DNA of 64,000 bases from Torymus aiolomorphi (GCA_036365515.1 CM070874.1:250521430-250585429); one strand, 5' to 3'. Counted from the stretch's first letter, positions 20,695 through 32,881 are shown. Translations and numbers: made by a program. The notes: a model not told the origin generated them from the letters alone.

Positions 20695-21340
20695 TATGGG
20701 AGTTCATGCGATTTGAAAATGGGTTCACTATTTAATTTTTATGTCATAAATTATTAAAATATAATAATGTAAGTTCACACAGATATGAAAGGCAAATACT
20801 TTCTGAACTGAAAAGAACTATTGTGATAAAAAATTGTTAATCGAACACGTAGATATTGTTCAATGAGTAAAAAAGTTACTTACGCTATTTACCAACTTTT
20901 TATTTTTCATTAGATTTTAATGTTTAACGTCTCATTTTACTTCTTAAACATTTATCTACAACCCATCCAGGCTTATATTATGGAATAATTAATATATACA
21001 AAGCCTGTAATTGTTTACAGTACAATATAATATAAACTTGAAGTTTACTGTGCCTAAACTGTGAACAATTACATGTTGCTTCGTATATATTAATTATAAT
21101 ATAAGCCTGGATGGGGAAATCGAATGAAAAATAAAAAGTTGGCAAATAGCGAAAGTAACTTTTTTACTAATTGAAAAATATCTACGTGTTCGATTAAAAA
21201 TATTTGTATCAGAATAGTTTTTTTCGGTTCAGAAAGTATTTGCCTTTCATATCTGCGTGAACTTACATTATTATATTTTAATAATTTATGACATAAAAAT
21301 TAAATTGTGAACCCATTTTAAAATCGCATGAACCCCCTTA
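20695..21340. repeat. Foldback element with arms of about 300 bp
   Basis: The left arm starts at about 20,697 (GGGAGTTCATGCGATTT) and its complement ends near 21,338. The arms share TGACATAAA, TATGAAAGGCAAATAC, ACACGTAGATATT and CCATCCAGGCTTATATTA. It lies in an array of AATTGCAGCAA repeats. The loop near 21,010-21,060 is short. No coding sequence. Confidence 0.85.
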
Positions 21341-21533
21341 AAAATTAGATAGGCAAAATTTCATTTTATTCTTATATTCAAAAAATAAGAATAAAACATA
21401 TTCTTTGCAAATTTATTACAAATGTGAATATATTATTATAAATTGCAGCAATTACATAAGAGAAGAGCAAGTAGCGCTTAAAATAATTTGTTATTTTTAG
21501 TATATTTAATAAGGTACATTTAAAGATAAAAAT

Positions 21534-22689
21534 TGTCACGGGGTGGTTATTTGGGCTAAGACGCGTTTCTCCCGCGCGTCTTAGTTGTAAACCTCTGGAT
21601 CCTCCGGTTCAACTCTCGGAGACCCAATAGCCAGATTAGGCAGCGGACGCTACAACGTCATATAATGCTAAACCTAATCTGGTTACTTACCGTGCAACAC
21701 GCAAGTCGAAGACTCGCGCTTTATTTCCTGGTTCGTGTACCAGCTGCTCAGTTGTAAACGATACGTTTTCACCAACGTAACGACCGCGGAGGCGGCGGGG
21801 AACAGGGAATGATTAGGTCGCGAAATAATAACTCGAGCACATGAGGTATAATACGCCGCACATGTGCGGTATCCTACGCGCGCGCTCGTCGAGTAAAGCG
21901 GCGAAGTGAGAGAGCGGTCGTGATCGCCGCGCGACGCACACACGTATAAGTGTGAGAGAGAGGGTAGATGGCGGGGCTGCACGTGTGCGCACCTGTTGTG
22001 CGCACTCACCGGTTTTGAAATAGCCGGTGATTCGACCTTGAGTCCAACCTTGATAACGTGCGAACCCGGAATCCACACTCTCTCCTCACAGGTGCTCTCT
22101 CCGCACTAGAGCGCCTACTCGAAACCGTTGTCCAGGTACGACGAGCCTGGACAAGCGGTTACGCGTATTGCTCGCGTCGCGGATGATGCGTGCACGCTTA
22201 CCATGTTAGGTCTTCGGCGAATTTACATCGTGCTCATCTAGCATCGTGCTTGGTCCTTCATGATCTCTTGAACTGTAGCAACGCCAGGCGATTGGCTCTT
22301 CTGTGCGCGGAAGTCGCTTTTATTCACAGTACGGCAGGTAGAATCAGCCTGCCGTACAGTCTCGGTACACTTCACGTACTTCCCACGTAAGTACGTGAAG
22401 TCACACTTTTCCGGCAGAGTAAATGGCCTGAGTAAAGTACACTACTTCTTTACTGAGGTTGAGCGAATGACAAAACTCATTGTCACTCGTGAAATTCGCA
22501 ATAAGAAAACCCGCGAACTCGCACGCGTGTATCTCTCGCGAGCGGTAACCACAAGATGGATACCGGGCTCTCTCGCGCCGGCTCGCTCGTCGTCTCGTCG
22601 ATGCAGCTCCAATTCTGCATCGACGCCCCCTCTAGCGTTCGCTACCACGAACTTACTAATTACCGACGTCGGTACGGCAGGCCGTGACG
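21534..22689. mobile_element. Solo LTR of a Gypsy-like retrotransposon
   Basis: A 1,156-bp GC-rich block begins TGTCACGG and ends CCGTGACG (one base off a perfect inverted end). It is flanked by AAAT on both sides (21,530-21,533 and 22,690-22,693). It interrupts a repeat unit whose uninterrupted form is present nearby. Size, ends and 4-bp duplication fit an LTR left after recombination between two LTRs. The ORFs inside are GC artefacts. A similar TGTAACGGGATGG end starts the Gypsy element at 31,171. Confidence 0.65.
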
Positions 22690-22871
22690 AAATAAAAAAA
22701 AAATCAGTTATGATAACGAATTTTAATAATAGGAAGTAAAATTGCAGCAACTACACTCAAAAATTGGTGTAGCGCATAAAATAATTGGTTATTATTAGTA
22801 TATTTAATAAGGTACATTTAAAGATAAAAATGAAAATAAAAATCAGTTATGCTAACGATTTTGAATAATAG

Positions 22872-23444
22872 CCCTATCAAAAAATCAGTTGATAAATCAG
22901 ATGATTTGTCAGATGATTTATCAGCTGATTTCTCATGTCAAAATGTCACCTGCGATTCTGCCCGGATGCTGCCAAAAGCTTACGTAAATTAGAAATAAAC
23001 TTCTTCAGTATTGGGAATTGCCAGTCAGGATGTGTTACCTCCGGATGAGTTCAAAAATGCGTTTGGAAGCATTTTGCACAATTTTTCAAATTTTACATAT
23101 TTTGTACATGAGATATCAGCTGAGAAATCAACTGAAAAGTCAGGTGATTTCTCGGTCAGATCTCAGGTAATTTTTCATCTGATTTGTCAGCTGATTTCTC
23201 AGCTGATATCTCATATACAAAATTTTTAAAAATAGAAAAAATATGCATAATGCTTCCAAACGTGCATTTTTGAACTCATCTGAGGAGTAAAACATCCTGA
23301 TAGGCAATTTCCAATACTGAAGAAGTTGATCTTTAATTTACGTAAGCTTTTGGCAACATCCGGGCAGAATCTCAGGTGACATTTTGGCATGATAAATCAG
23401 CTGATAAATCATCTGACAAATCATCTGATTTTTTTTTGGTAGGG
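22872..23444. mobile_element. Non-autonomous foldback element, 573 bp, with AG duplication
   Basis: It starts CCCTATCAAAAAATCAG and ends with the complement CTGATTTTTTTTTGGTAGGG. Clusters of TCAG(C/A)TGA near both ends and the middle give a fold along the whole length. The uninterrupted repeat reads TAATAGAAAGTAAAATTG; here TAATAG and AGAAAGT flank the element, so the target duplication is AG. Confidence 0.75.
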
Positions 23445-23869
23445 AGAAAGTAAAATTGCAGCAACTACATGCAAAAATGAGTAAGTAGCACCTAAAACAA
23501 TTGGTTATTATTAGTATAATTAATAAGGTACATTTAAAGATAGAAATAAAAATAAAAATCAGTTATGATAACGAATTTTAATAATAGAAAGTAAAATTGC
23601 AGCAATTACACGCAAAAGCGAGTGAGTAGCGGATATAATAATTGGTTATTATACAAATATTTAATGAAGTATATCAAAATAATATATTTAATAAGTGTAT
23701 AATAGGTACATCTAAAGTATATTCATTGTTTAAAGAATTTCAAAAAATTTTAATGCGAGCAATATGATCTCTAAGTCTCACTCTGTATAAACGCAGAAAG
23801 CAATTTTTTGAAATAAACAATTATACTAAACATGATTACTCATCATTCATTTAATTTTTTTTTAATTAA

Positions 23870-24115
23870 CCCTTTAATTATCTCGTTACTTAACCCATAC
23901 TTTAACTCGTCATTTTAGCCCTTTACTTAAACCTTTTCTTAACACTTCTTTAACCCTTTTTAAACCTTTTTTAACCCCTCTTTTTTATCTATTTTTAAAC
24001 CCCTTTTTAATCCTTCTTTTAAACTCTTTTTAACCCTTTACTTAACTATTTACTTAACCATTTTTAACCCTTTGCTTAACCCTTTACTTAACCATTTACT
24101 TGACCCTTTATATAA
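23870..24115. repeat. Degenerate TTAACCCTTT-type array
   Basis: About 245 bp built of loosely repeated TTAACC(C)TTT(A/T)CTTAACC. Period is irregular (about 10-20). It resembles a telomere-type pyrimidine strand but is not the insect TTAGG repeat. Confidence 0.55.
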
Positions 24116-25650
24116 ATGAACTACTGAAAGGAAAGTACCCGAACTGTCAAATTCAAATAAATTCCAAACCCACGCTAAAAAGTAGACCTCCATGCGAGGT
24201 TCACGAAACCATTTTTTTTATCGGCTGAGAAGCGCTTTATAAGGGTTAAAATCACCCCTAAAGTTTACCGCCAAGAAACGTTTTTTTGATATATCTCGGC
24301 TTCTACTTAACTTTTTTTAACGAAACAAAATGGAAAGAGTTTCTTATTAAAAAGCCAAGAAATCCGTGGTCGTATGAACATTAAGGGTTGCATCCCTTAT
24401 TTTTTAGAGGGTGAAATTGTGTTTTTTTAAGAATAATTTTTGTTGTGAGAATTCATAAAATAATTAAAAATAGGTCAAAACATTATTTTTACCAACTACA
24501 ATAAATAACAGTTGGTGTTTTTGGGCATTCTTCGCGAAACAACCCCTTAAGAGGTGGTAAACCACCCCTAACACAAATGAATTAGGTATATTTTTTTGGC
24601 AATTATTTTTTTCCTTAAAATGGGTTCTTGAAGTCGTTAACCGGAATCCACAGTTAGATCCACAATAAAAATTTGAAAATAGTGAATTCAATATCGCGAA
24701 AAATTTTTTAGAAATATTTTAAATTCCACGGAAAATAGTATGTAGACCCCCTAGCGGAAATTATATTATGTAAATAAGTGTCTAATAATGTAACAATGTT
24801 TTGTTATGTTATTCTATTATTTATTATTTTTTTATCATACACTTGTTTATCATACGATAAACAAGTGTATGATAATGTAGTTGTTTGTAAAAAAGTGTAA
24901 GAAAACGTAACAAATTGTACTTTTCTACTGGATTTCGGACGCTTTTACATTTTACCACAGTTTATACCATTTTTTAATAATTTCTTACTTTTCCTTACAT
25001 TTGTCTACGTTTTATTACTTTTTAATTTGTACTCTTAATTCAAATTTTATAGGCATTCTTACACTTTCGTACATCTTTTTACATTTTATTATATATTTGT
25101 ACTTTTAATTACATCTTTTTACGTTTATATACAAATTTTGATACACATTTTACATCGTATCACATATTTGTACACTTTTATACCACTCTAAGCTCAAAAT
25201 CACAACTTTGATATGATTTTTCGGCGCTCGTGGTATAAAATACCGTTCGAAACTAGTGCGTAAGTCGATTATTTAGGTGGTGTGACTTTTTCGCACAAAT
25301 AAAATATTTTCAAAGATGTAAAGAAAAAATACTAAAACGTAATAAAATGTAAATTATCATGTATTAGAAATATAATTAATATATGTTACAAAATGTAAGT
25401 TACTGTATAAAAGTTTAAATTTTTACAAATTCTTACAGATTTTTACAATTTATTATCTTTTAATACAAATTCTTATACAATTCTACCAATTTCTAAGCAA
25501 CACAACGACCAATTTTAAATCCTACGGGTCAGCCAACAGCAGACGGCAAGCTAGCTAATTATTCTGACGATCATGGATTATATGTTTTACAATAATGATA
25601 TTCATGAAAAAAATATTGTAACCATAGCGATTTTTTTCACCATGAACATG

Positions 25651-27163
25651 TTATAATCGCTCGCTTACCACAAATATCGTATATAATAAAATTAGAATTG
25701 AAGCAAAATTTTTTGGGTTTTCAATTTTTTCTGGCCTTTCATCAATGTAACCGGCGGCGTACCAAGCATATTTAAATAAATTTTGAAATCTGGGACTTGA
25801 TAATTGATTATGTACTAATGAATGCATTTTGATTATATTATTTCTATCGTGTAAGTTGAGATCCTCATTTGTTAGAATTATCATATCCGAAAACGTTCGA
25901 ACGAAGTTCTTCCACATTCGAAAACCGTAAATATCAAGCGGTTGAAGTTCACTTGTTGTTCTTTGTGGAATTTGTAGAATCGTTAAGGTTTTATGTTCCG
26001 GTTTTACTTTATAAATTATATCTAGGCAGTGACCTCTCCATGAATCAAGCAATAGGGTACTTGTTATGGTAGTTGATGGAAAATATACATCTTGCGCCCA
26101 AGTTTCAACATGTTCTTTAGTCAATTTACCTGATTTCGATGCCATTACATAAACATTTTCTGCTGCAAATAAATTTTTTCTGACTAATGTTCCAAACTCT
26201 CCCTTTGGTTCTTGCATGACTAAAAAGAAGGGTGATAGAAGTTTTCCTTCAGCAGATACAGTAGGTTGGATAGTATAAGAATGAGTTGTCGAATGCACTG
26301 ATTGCACTATACTCTCTACACTTTTATCTCCTCTAAGATTGAGGGTTCGACCACTGTGTATTTCGTAATTAAAACCACTTTGGTCGGAGTTATAAACATG
26401 TTTTGCATCATATTTTATGATGGCATTTTTTATTCAATATGTTGCGAAATTCCTGTTTTTGTGCTGACCATTCTTCTGAATCATCTATAGATTTTTTAGT
26501 AATAATTTTTGTTATTTTTCGAGAAACGATATTAAATCGCCGTTTAAATTCATTTAACCAGTGTTTAGAAGCTTTAAATTCATTGAAGTTTAACTCTAAT
26601 GCTTTTTCTTTTGCCATACGTCTTACATCAATGTCATGAATGGGTATTCTATTCGATCTGGCTACGTTAAATTTTTGTAAACAATATTCCTCAATTTTTT
26701 TCAATTTATCGATCCTACTTCCTCCTATTGCCACTTGATCTCTCCATCTATACAGCTGACGTGCTGTTTTTAATTTTTTGAATCGATTTTGTACTGTTTC
26801 AAATTTTAACTTGTTTTTACTGCTTAACCAATACTCCACAGCTTGCTTTTTGTAGTCAAAATTAATACTCTCTGATTCGGTCCTACATTGATTTTCAGTT
26901 TCGGGTGTTATCATATCTTCTGCATCGATATCTTCATGTAAATCATCTGCAGGTATGTCATCGTAAGGTTCGTAGGTATCATCATAATATAGAAATTCTT
27001 CCGTTTCTTCGTAAATACTACGATCATTTATACTTCATATTATAATATTATACACTATATTAGCAACATTTCTTTCAGCGTCATTAACAGGTAATTTCTT
27101 TTCTTGATCTTGAAACATACTGTTTAAAATAAATAAAACATTCATCGCATTTACCAAATTCAT
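25651..27163 (-). pseudogene. CENP-B/pogo-type transposase, one stop and one frameshift
   Basis: From ATG 27,163 the frame runs through TGA (27,035-27,037), an acidic stretch (YYDDTYEPYDDIPADD), an N-terminal HTH-like part (YKKQAVEYWLSS) and a CENP-B-type HTH (IDVRRMAKEKALELNFNEF...HWLNEFKRRF) to TGA at 26,408. After a frameshift near 26,400 the DDE_1 domain follows with NSDQSGFNYEIHSGRTL (first Asp), LLLDSWRGHC (second Asp) and PLDIYGFRMW (third Asp). It ends at 25,651. This DNA-binding plus DDD order is that of pogo/Tigger transposases (about 500 residues), which cut and join DNA at TA sites. Only two lesions suggest a fairly recent copy. Confidence 0.85.
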
Positions 27164-28525
27164 ATTTATGGAAAATATTTTCTTTCTTCTTTTAGATACG
27201 TTGAGTCGCAGTGTAAACCTGTAAAAGTTTTAGTTATTATAGCCTTTTTATAGCCATAACAGTATAGGAATGTACAATAGTATGAATGTACAGTAAGTGT
27301 AAAAAGTATTCAGACATCCAAAACTTTTAAGGAAAACATTTTACTAAATTCCTTTGTAAGTGCATGGGAATTCGTTATTGTTTGTCAATGTTTTGTCTAC
27401 AAGATACACTATTTTATTAGCATTAAATAGTTGCTAAACGTTATTATTATAAATAAAGTACTACTTCTATTCACTCGTATGAATATTTTTTTACACTTAA
27501 CTTAACTGATTAAATCGTCAGTATGTCATATTTTATATATTAGAATAACAGTAATGTAACACTAATTCTAAAAATTAAAATCAAAACATAATTTTTACAA
27601 TCATAAAATAATTCAATGCATGTATTAAGAGTAAAGTTTCACTATCAAAATATTTACAATTGGTACAATAAAGATTCTATAATAGATTTTTACTGAATTT
27701 GACTTTCTTAACTTCGGCCACTTGTTCAAAATTTATTGTATATTTTGACGAGTTTTATATTTAAAAATGCTGCATTTTATTTATCTTTTCAATATTATAT
27801 CTATTATATCCTTCTATTAGAAATATTTTGAATAATTATGTAGAAGAAAGAAATTTCAATTATATGGTTACTTACGACTATTATTATTGTTGTTATCATT
27901 CAATTCAAATAGGATTTCGTACTCGTAAAATGTTTACTTGCCATTAAAAAATATGATGCAAGTACCTCCAGACACTTATATTTTCAATTAATACCCATAA
28001 AATAATGTTGACATTGAATATTAATTTAACACGAGCGTAGAAAAACGTTCAGTAAGGTATATTTGTTTTCGACTGACCGATGTTTCACTTATTTATGAAT
28101 AAAAGAGGAGGAATCGGGAGATAAGCCATATCAATGCAAGTGTACGTAATCTTGTATATTGCGCAATAACCATAAATTGCTATAATTATCATTATATTAA
28201 AAATTTTGTTCATATTAATTTATATTAATAAATCATAAATAAACTTTTCTTATTGAAACCTATCATAATTTCAACAAGCATGAAAATCTCTTCTAGCTGA
28301 AATTATAAAATATGAAAGAAAATAAGAAAATACTTATAAAATGGAATAAATTGTCGAAAAATGTAAGAAATCATACGATACTGGATTTCGGGCATATTTA
28401 ACAGTTGTTAAAGTTTCTTACATTTTCTTTCAATTCCTTACGTTTTCTAAATATTTCCTTGTGTAGCTTATTTTTATGAAATTATAAGAAAGTATTTGTT
28501 AGAAAAACCTGCAAGAATTAATTTG
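27164..28525. other. AT-rich internal part of the pogo-like element
   Basis: It lies upstream of the transposase start and holds no ORF above 40 codons with recognisable content. It probably includes the transposase promoter, which I cannot locate. Confidence 0.5.
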
Positions 28526-29716
28526 TTAGAAAAATCTGTAAGAATTTGTAAAAATTTAACTTTTATACAGTAACTTACATTTTGTAACATATATTAATTA
28601 TATTTCTAATACATAATAATTTACATTTTATTACGTTTTAGTATTTTTTCTTTACATCTTTGAAAATATTTTATTTATAGCTTTATTTAAATAAAAGTAC
28701 AATTATAAATTATTATAAAAGTATAATTATGAACTATTTGAAAAAAGTGTACAAATATGTGATACGATGTACAATGTGTATCAAAATTTGTATATAAACG
28801 TAAAAAGATGTAATTAAAAGTACAAATATATAATAAAATGTAAAAAGATGTACGAAAGTGTAAGAATGCCTATAAAATTTGAATTAAGAGTACAAATTAA
28901 ACGTAGACAAATGTAAGGAAAAGTAAGAAATTATTAAAAAACTGTGGTAAAGTGTAAAAGCGTCCGAAATCCAGTAGAAAAGTACAATTTGTTACGTTTT
29001 CTTACACTTTTTTACAAACAACTACATTATCATACACTTGTTTATCGTACGATAAACAAGTGTATGATAAAAAAATAATAAATAATAGAATAACATAACA
29101 AAACATTGTTACATTATTATACACTTATTTACATAATATAATTTCCGCTAGGGGGTCTACATACTATTTTTCGTGGAATTTAAAATATTTCTAAAAAATT
29201 TTTCGCCATATTGAATTCACTATTTTCAAATTTTTATTGTGGACCTAACTGTGGATTCCGATTAACGACTTCAAGAACCCATTTTAAAGAAAAAAGTAAT
29301 TGCCAAAAAATATATACCTAATTCATTTGTGTTAGGGGTGGTTTACCACCTCTTAAGGGGTTGTTTCGCGAAGAATGCCCAAACACACCAACTGTTATTT
29401 ATTGTAGTTGGCAAAAATAATGTTTTGACCTATTTTTAATTATTTTATGAATTCTCACAACAAAAATTATTCTTAAAAAACACATTTCACCCTCTAAAAA
29501 ATAAGGGATGCAACCCTTAATGTTCATACTACCACGGATTTCTTGACTTTTTAATAAGAAACTCTTTCCATTTTTTTTCGTTAAAAAAAGTTAAGTAGAA
29601 GCCGAGATATATCAAAAAAACGTTTCTTGGGGGTAAACTTTAGGGGTGATTTTAACCCTTATAAAGCGCTTCTCAGCCGATAAAAAAAATGGTTTCGTGA
29701 ACCTCGCATGGAGGTC

Positions 29717-29762
29717 TAGTAGATATATTACAGTACTAACTATTACAGTATATCTACTAAGC
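29717..29762. repeat. Short palindrome at the right flank of the pogo-like element
   Basis: AGTAGATATA...TTACAGTACTAACTATTACAG...TATATCTACT folds into a stem directly outside the TA duplication. Confidence 0.6.
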
Positions 29763-29964
29763 CAGAACCTGATTATAATTTATAATCATTGAATGTCAGC
29801 GTTATTGTATCTGTGTCAATGAAGAAGAACGATGTAATAATAATTAATGATTGGTTCATGGTGTGGGACGCTAAATATTTCAGAGGAGCCATTTGTTCTG
29901 TAATCACTATAGTGCATGAGGCGTTTATATAAATTACTGTCATGGCTAGGTTTCGAGTGTGCAA

Positions 29965-30930
29965 TAAATATTGCTTCCTCTTAGAGGAAGCTTTGAGATA
30001 GTAAAAAAAAAGTTTTGGAGAAAATATGTTAGGAATTTTTTTAGCACATTTGGAATCGAAATACACTATTTTTAGAAAATATCCGTATGGATGTGTGTGC
30101 GTGCGTACGTGCGTGCGTGCATGCGTGTGCGTATGCGTGTGTGTCCGTATACGCGGATATCTCATGATCTACCCGACCCATTTTAACCAGAGAGGTATCA
30201 TTCTTTTGCATTTTGCTTTCACAGTTGAGGTCAATAGTCTATTTTTGTCTATTTCCATTTTCTTTTTTTTTATAGCCATTTTTCAATTTTGAAAATTTTT
30301 ATTTTCGTATTTTTAAATATTTAGAACTAATATTCTTAATATATTATAAATGCACTTTATGCAGGATAATATTCTCTACATTTAAAAAAAAAAGTTGATA
30401 TATTCTTACATAAGTTATTGATAAAAACGTCAATTTTTGAAAATAGGTTATATTTCGAAATTGAAATAAGATAGTGACTTGAATATTTTTTTGGTTAAAA
30501 AGAATATTGAGTACTATAATTTTCTAAATGTTCATGTTTTTTTATTGACCATTTTTTAGAAAAAAATAATTAAAAAAAAGAGATTTTTTTGTCGTTGCAT
30601 AACTAGAGTAAAATTTACTGAATCGCTTTGAAATTTCGTGTAGTGGTAGATTTTGTGCACGAATCAAGTGCTTCCTTTGGGCAAAAGGATCGGTCCATAA
30701 ATTTTAGAGATATTTGACGTGAAATTTTTTTTACCTTTTTTTTTAAATCGTAATTTCTCGAGAGCAGATTGATGAATTATCCTGAAATTTATAGACGAAT
30801 TTGCATTTGAGATAAGCAATATATGTGAAAAATTTGATCATGATTGATCGATTATTTTCAAAGATATTTAAGATTGAAAATTTTCAAAAATTTTTGAACA
30901 GTTTTTTGAAATTGCAATTTATTGAGAACG
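29965..30930 (+). repeat. Dispersed repeat family, copy A (plus)
   Basis: It begins with the palindrome GCTTCCTCTTAGAGGAAGC, then GAGATAGTAAAAAAAAAGTTTTGGAGAAAATATGTT-type sequence, a TG/CG microsatellite (about 30,090-30,145), CATCTCATGATCTAC-like GATATCTCATGATCTACCCGAC, GTCAATAGTCTATTTT, and a long AT-rich tail with GTAGTGGTAGATTTTG and CTTTGGGCAAAAGGAT. Other copies: 41,118-41,360 (plus), 48,370-48,790 (minus) and 60,100-61,880 (minus). No ORF; the class is undetermined. Confidence 0.75.
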
Positions 30931-31170
30931 GTTTGTTTTTATATATAATTTAAATATTTTAATTATTCTTCCGTGTGGATTCTTTTATTTTAATTATATA
31001 TTGGGCAAATTTTAGAAGTAAAATATTTGATTATTATGCATTAATTATTATCTATTTCTTCTAAAAATATAACATAATATTCTGTAACCTTATTTATCCA
31101 TATAAAATCGTTGATTATTGTATCATTTATTTGAATATATTTATCATTCTTCATTAATATATTAGTATTG

Positions 31171-31936
31171 TAACGGGATGGCTAGTGGGGGAAAATCCCA
31201 AAAAGTCACTAGCCAGCGATGACCTAGAACACGGTGCCGCGCATGTCAGACTAAAATGACTTGCCCGGGGATCTGCTCCTGGAATCCCGAAAACAACGCG
31301 AAGATCGTACTCGAACTTCGCTTTCCATCTAAATGGATCGCTGAGTGAAAAGCGCGCGCTCGAAGAGTAAAGCGCGCGGCCCCTGCGCTCAGATATGAAA
31401 ACGACCGGCGGAGTCGTTTTCTTGCCGAGGTGGCGGTATCCGGGAGAAGGACAGGTTGTAATGAACAATGCGACGAGTAACTAGATCTCACAGTATATTA
31501 AAAACACTAACAGTTACAAGTACAACGCACGTGCTGATTAAAACAATAAGTTAGTTCGCGCGCGACAGTTAATATTCAAACGCGCGAACGATACGGCGCG
31601 CGGCGAAGCTGCTAGTCTCGCGCGGGGTATTAAAATACAGCGGGCTGACACACACCCGCACGTACACGATACAGAAAGCTTGCACGGGGCGATTTCCGTG
31701 CAAACCTTTACATTTAACGCGAGAGATGAGAGTATAAGACTTACTTTTGAAGGAGCAACCGGTGCACTCGGCTCTCTCTCGCTCTCTCTCGCTCGCGCAG
31801 TAGTTGCGCTCTATGTCTCTCCCCCTCTCTCACTCCTACTCGTTGAATAGCGTCGGCAGGCAGGCTGGCTGGCTGCCGGCCGGCTCCTCACTCGCTGGCT
31901 CCTGTCTTGCTCGTGGCACACGCGGTGCGGTATGGT

Positions 31937-32003
<67 letters not shown>

Positions 32004-32307
32004 CTCGCACGCTAGTAGGCGCCTCCACTACACCCTCGGTACAACTATATAAAAAAATGAACGGCGCGGACACTATAAACTTACAAGAGACGCGGGAGAG
32101 AAGTTCACGGCGCGATGGCAAACATGAAGATGGCGCCGTGACTCGCATAAAACCGTCGCTGCTTCGCGGGTACGCGACGGGCATTTTACGCGTCGTGAGA
32201 CCGTTTTAATCCGGTCGGGATGCTCGCGCGCTCGCGCCCCCAGTGAGCATGCCTGCTCGGCGCGGGTAATTCGAATCCCGAATTACCTAACTCGCGCACG
32301 CGTTATA
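31171..32307 (-). repeat. 3' LTR of the Gypsy element
   Basis: GC-rich block with terminal TGTAAC/GTTA(C)A; the terminal base pair next to the polypurine tract is altered (TATAACGCG instead of TGTAACGCG). It holds (TC)32 at 31,938-32,001. The final 105 bp (32,203-32,307) are shared with 40,300-40,404. ORFs within it are composition artefacts. Confidence 0.7.
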
Positions 32308-32318
32308 CCCTCCCCGCC
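32308..32318 (-). promoter_or_regulatory. Polypurine tract of the Gypsy element
   Basis: GGCGGGGAGGG on the minus strand immediately before the 3' LTR; it would prime plus-strand DNA synthesis. It supports the right-to-left orientation. Confidence 0.6.
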
Positions 32319-32506
32319 AGACGCTGCTTAGGGGACCTGTGAGCAGCTCTGTCATCCATGGCCGTCGTCGTACCTATAAGTATGGTGGTAAGGTTTAGGA
32401 GAAGGAAGTTTGAAAAGGGAATCAGGAAGAATTGAAGTCCCCGTTTTTTTTCTTTTAAATTTTTATTAAAAAAACATAAAAAAAACTCTTCGAGGCTTCG
32501 CGCTCT

Positions 32507-32881
32507 TCAGCTGGCCCGGGAATAAGTCCGGCGCCTCTTGTGGCGAGCTTGGTTGGGGCAGTGTTTCGATTTCTTTACCACCAGCTCGCCACATATAAAG
32601 CATTGGGGGAGCGCCTGTACGTCTAATGCCTCCCGGGCCGCCTGCTCCTCTTTGAGCACCCTCCGGAGGCACTCCTCTTCTTCTTGGAGACGGCGCTGGG
32701 CCTCTTCTCTAGCCCGGCGCGCCGTCCCCTCTGCCTCTTCTCTGGCTCGCCTGGCCTCTTCCATGCGCTCCTGCGCACGAGCCAGACGAGCCTCCTCCTC
32801 CTTCCGCAAGGCGGCGCGGCGCAGCCTGGCGGCCCTGGCCTCTACGGCGACCGCGAGCTCTTCGCGCCGGCCTTGGGCCAT
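32507..32881 (-). CDS. Accessory ORF of the Gypsy element: charged coiled coil with Cys motif
   Basis: 124 codons from ATG 32,881. Residues about 5-85 are almost entirely Glu, Arg and Ala in heptad-like order (EARLARAQERMEEARRAREE), a strong coiled-coil or single alpha-helix. Then comes CFICGELVVKKSKHCPNQ, a C-x2-C...C zinc-knuckle-like patch, and a basic tail. It lies between integrase and the 3' LTR, where some Gypsy elements keep an extra ORF. High GC compared with flanks. Function unknown; an RNA-binding or structural role is a guess. It is intact. Confidence 0.5.
   Translation of the reverse strand: MAQGRREELAVAVEARAARLRRAALRKEEEARLARAQERMEEARRAREEAEGTARRAREEAQRRLQEEEECLRRVLKEEQAAREALDVQALPQCFICGELVVKKSKHCPNQARHKRRRTYSRAS

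Larger units (their letters stand above)
21440..23720. repeat. ~130-bp tandem repeat family, four units, split by two insertions
   Basis: Units share AAATTGCAGCAA(C/T)TACA, GGTTATTATTAGTATA, TTAATAAGGTACATTTAAAGATA and AATCAGTTATG(A/C)TAACGA. They lie at about 21,443-21,533 continuing at 22,690-22,736, then 22,739-22,871 (continuing at 23,445), 23,453-23,590 and 23,595-23,720. Comparing complete and interrupted units gives exact borders for the two insertions below. Confidence 0.75.
24185..29716 (-). mobile_element. pogo/Tigger-like DNA transposon with 1.2-kb inverted repeats
   Basis: The ends GACCTCCATGCGAGGTTCACG and the complement pair perfectly, and TA flanks both (24,183-24,184 and 29,717-29,718), the Tc1/mariner/pogo signature. 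Arms run 24,185-about 25,440 and about 28,530-29,716, rich in TTTTTACA and ACATTTTA motifs and each holding a perfect hairpin (CATACACTTGTTTATC and its complement, 24,835-24,872 and 29,033-29,070). The right arm lacks about 190 bp present in the left arm near 25,180-25,300. The transposase lies between the arms on the minus strand. Arm length is unusual for this class. Confidence 0.85.

Noticed and set aside
21683..22750. ORFs of 66-131 codons in the GC-rich block
   Set aside because: The block has LTR ends and target duplication; frames overlap on both strands and lack motifs.
23870..24115. True telomere repeat
   Set aside because: Period is irregular, motif differs from TTAGG-type repeats and the array is internal.
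29773..30165. 130-codon minus-strand ORF with His/Thr repeats
   Set aside because: N-terminal part is the microsatellite of the dispersed repeat; the rest has no motif.
31804..32209. Ser/Leu and Arg/Glu repeat ORFs
   Set aside because: They cross a (TC)n run inside the Gypsy LTR.
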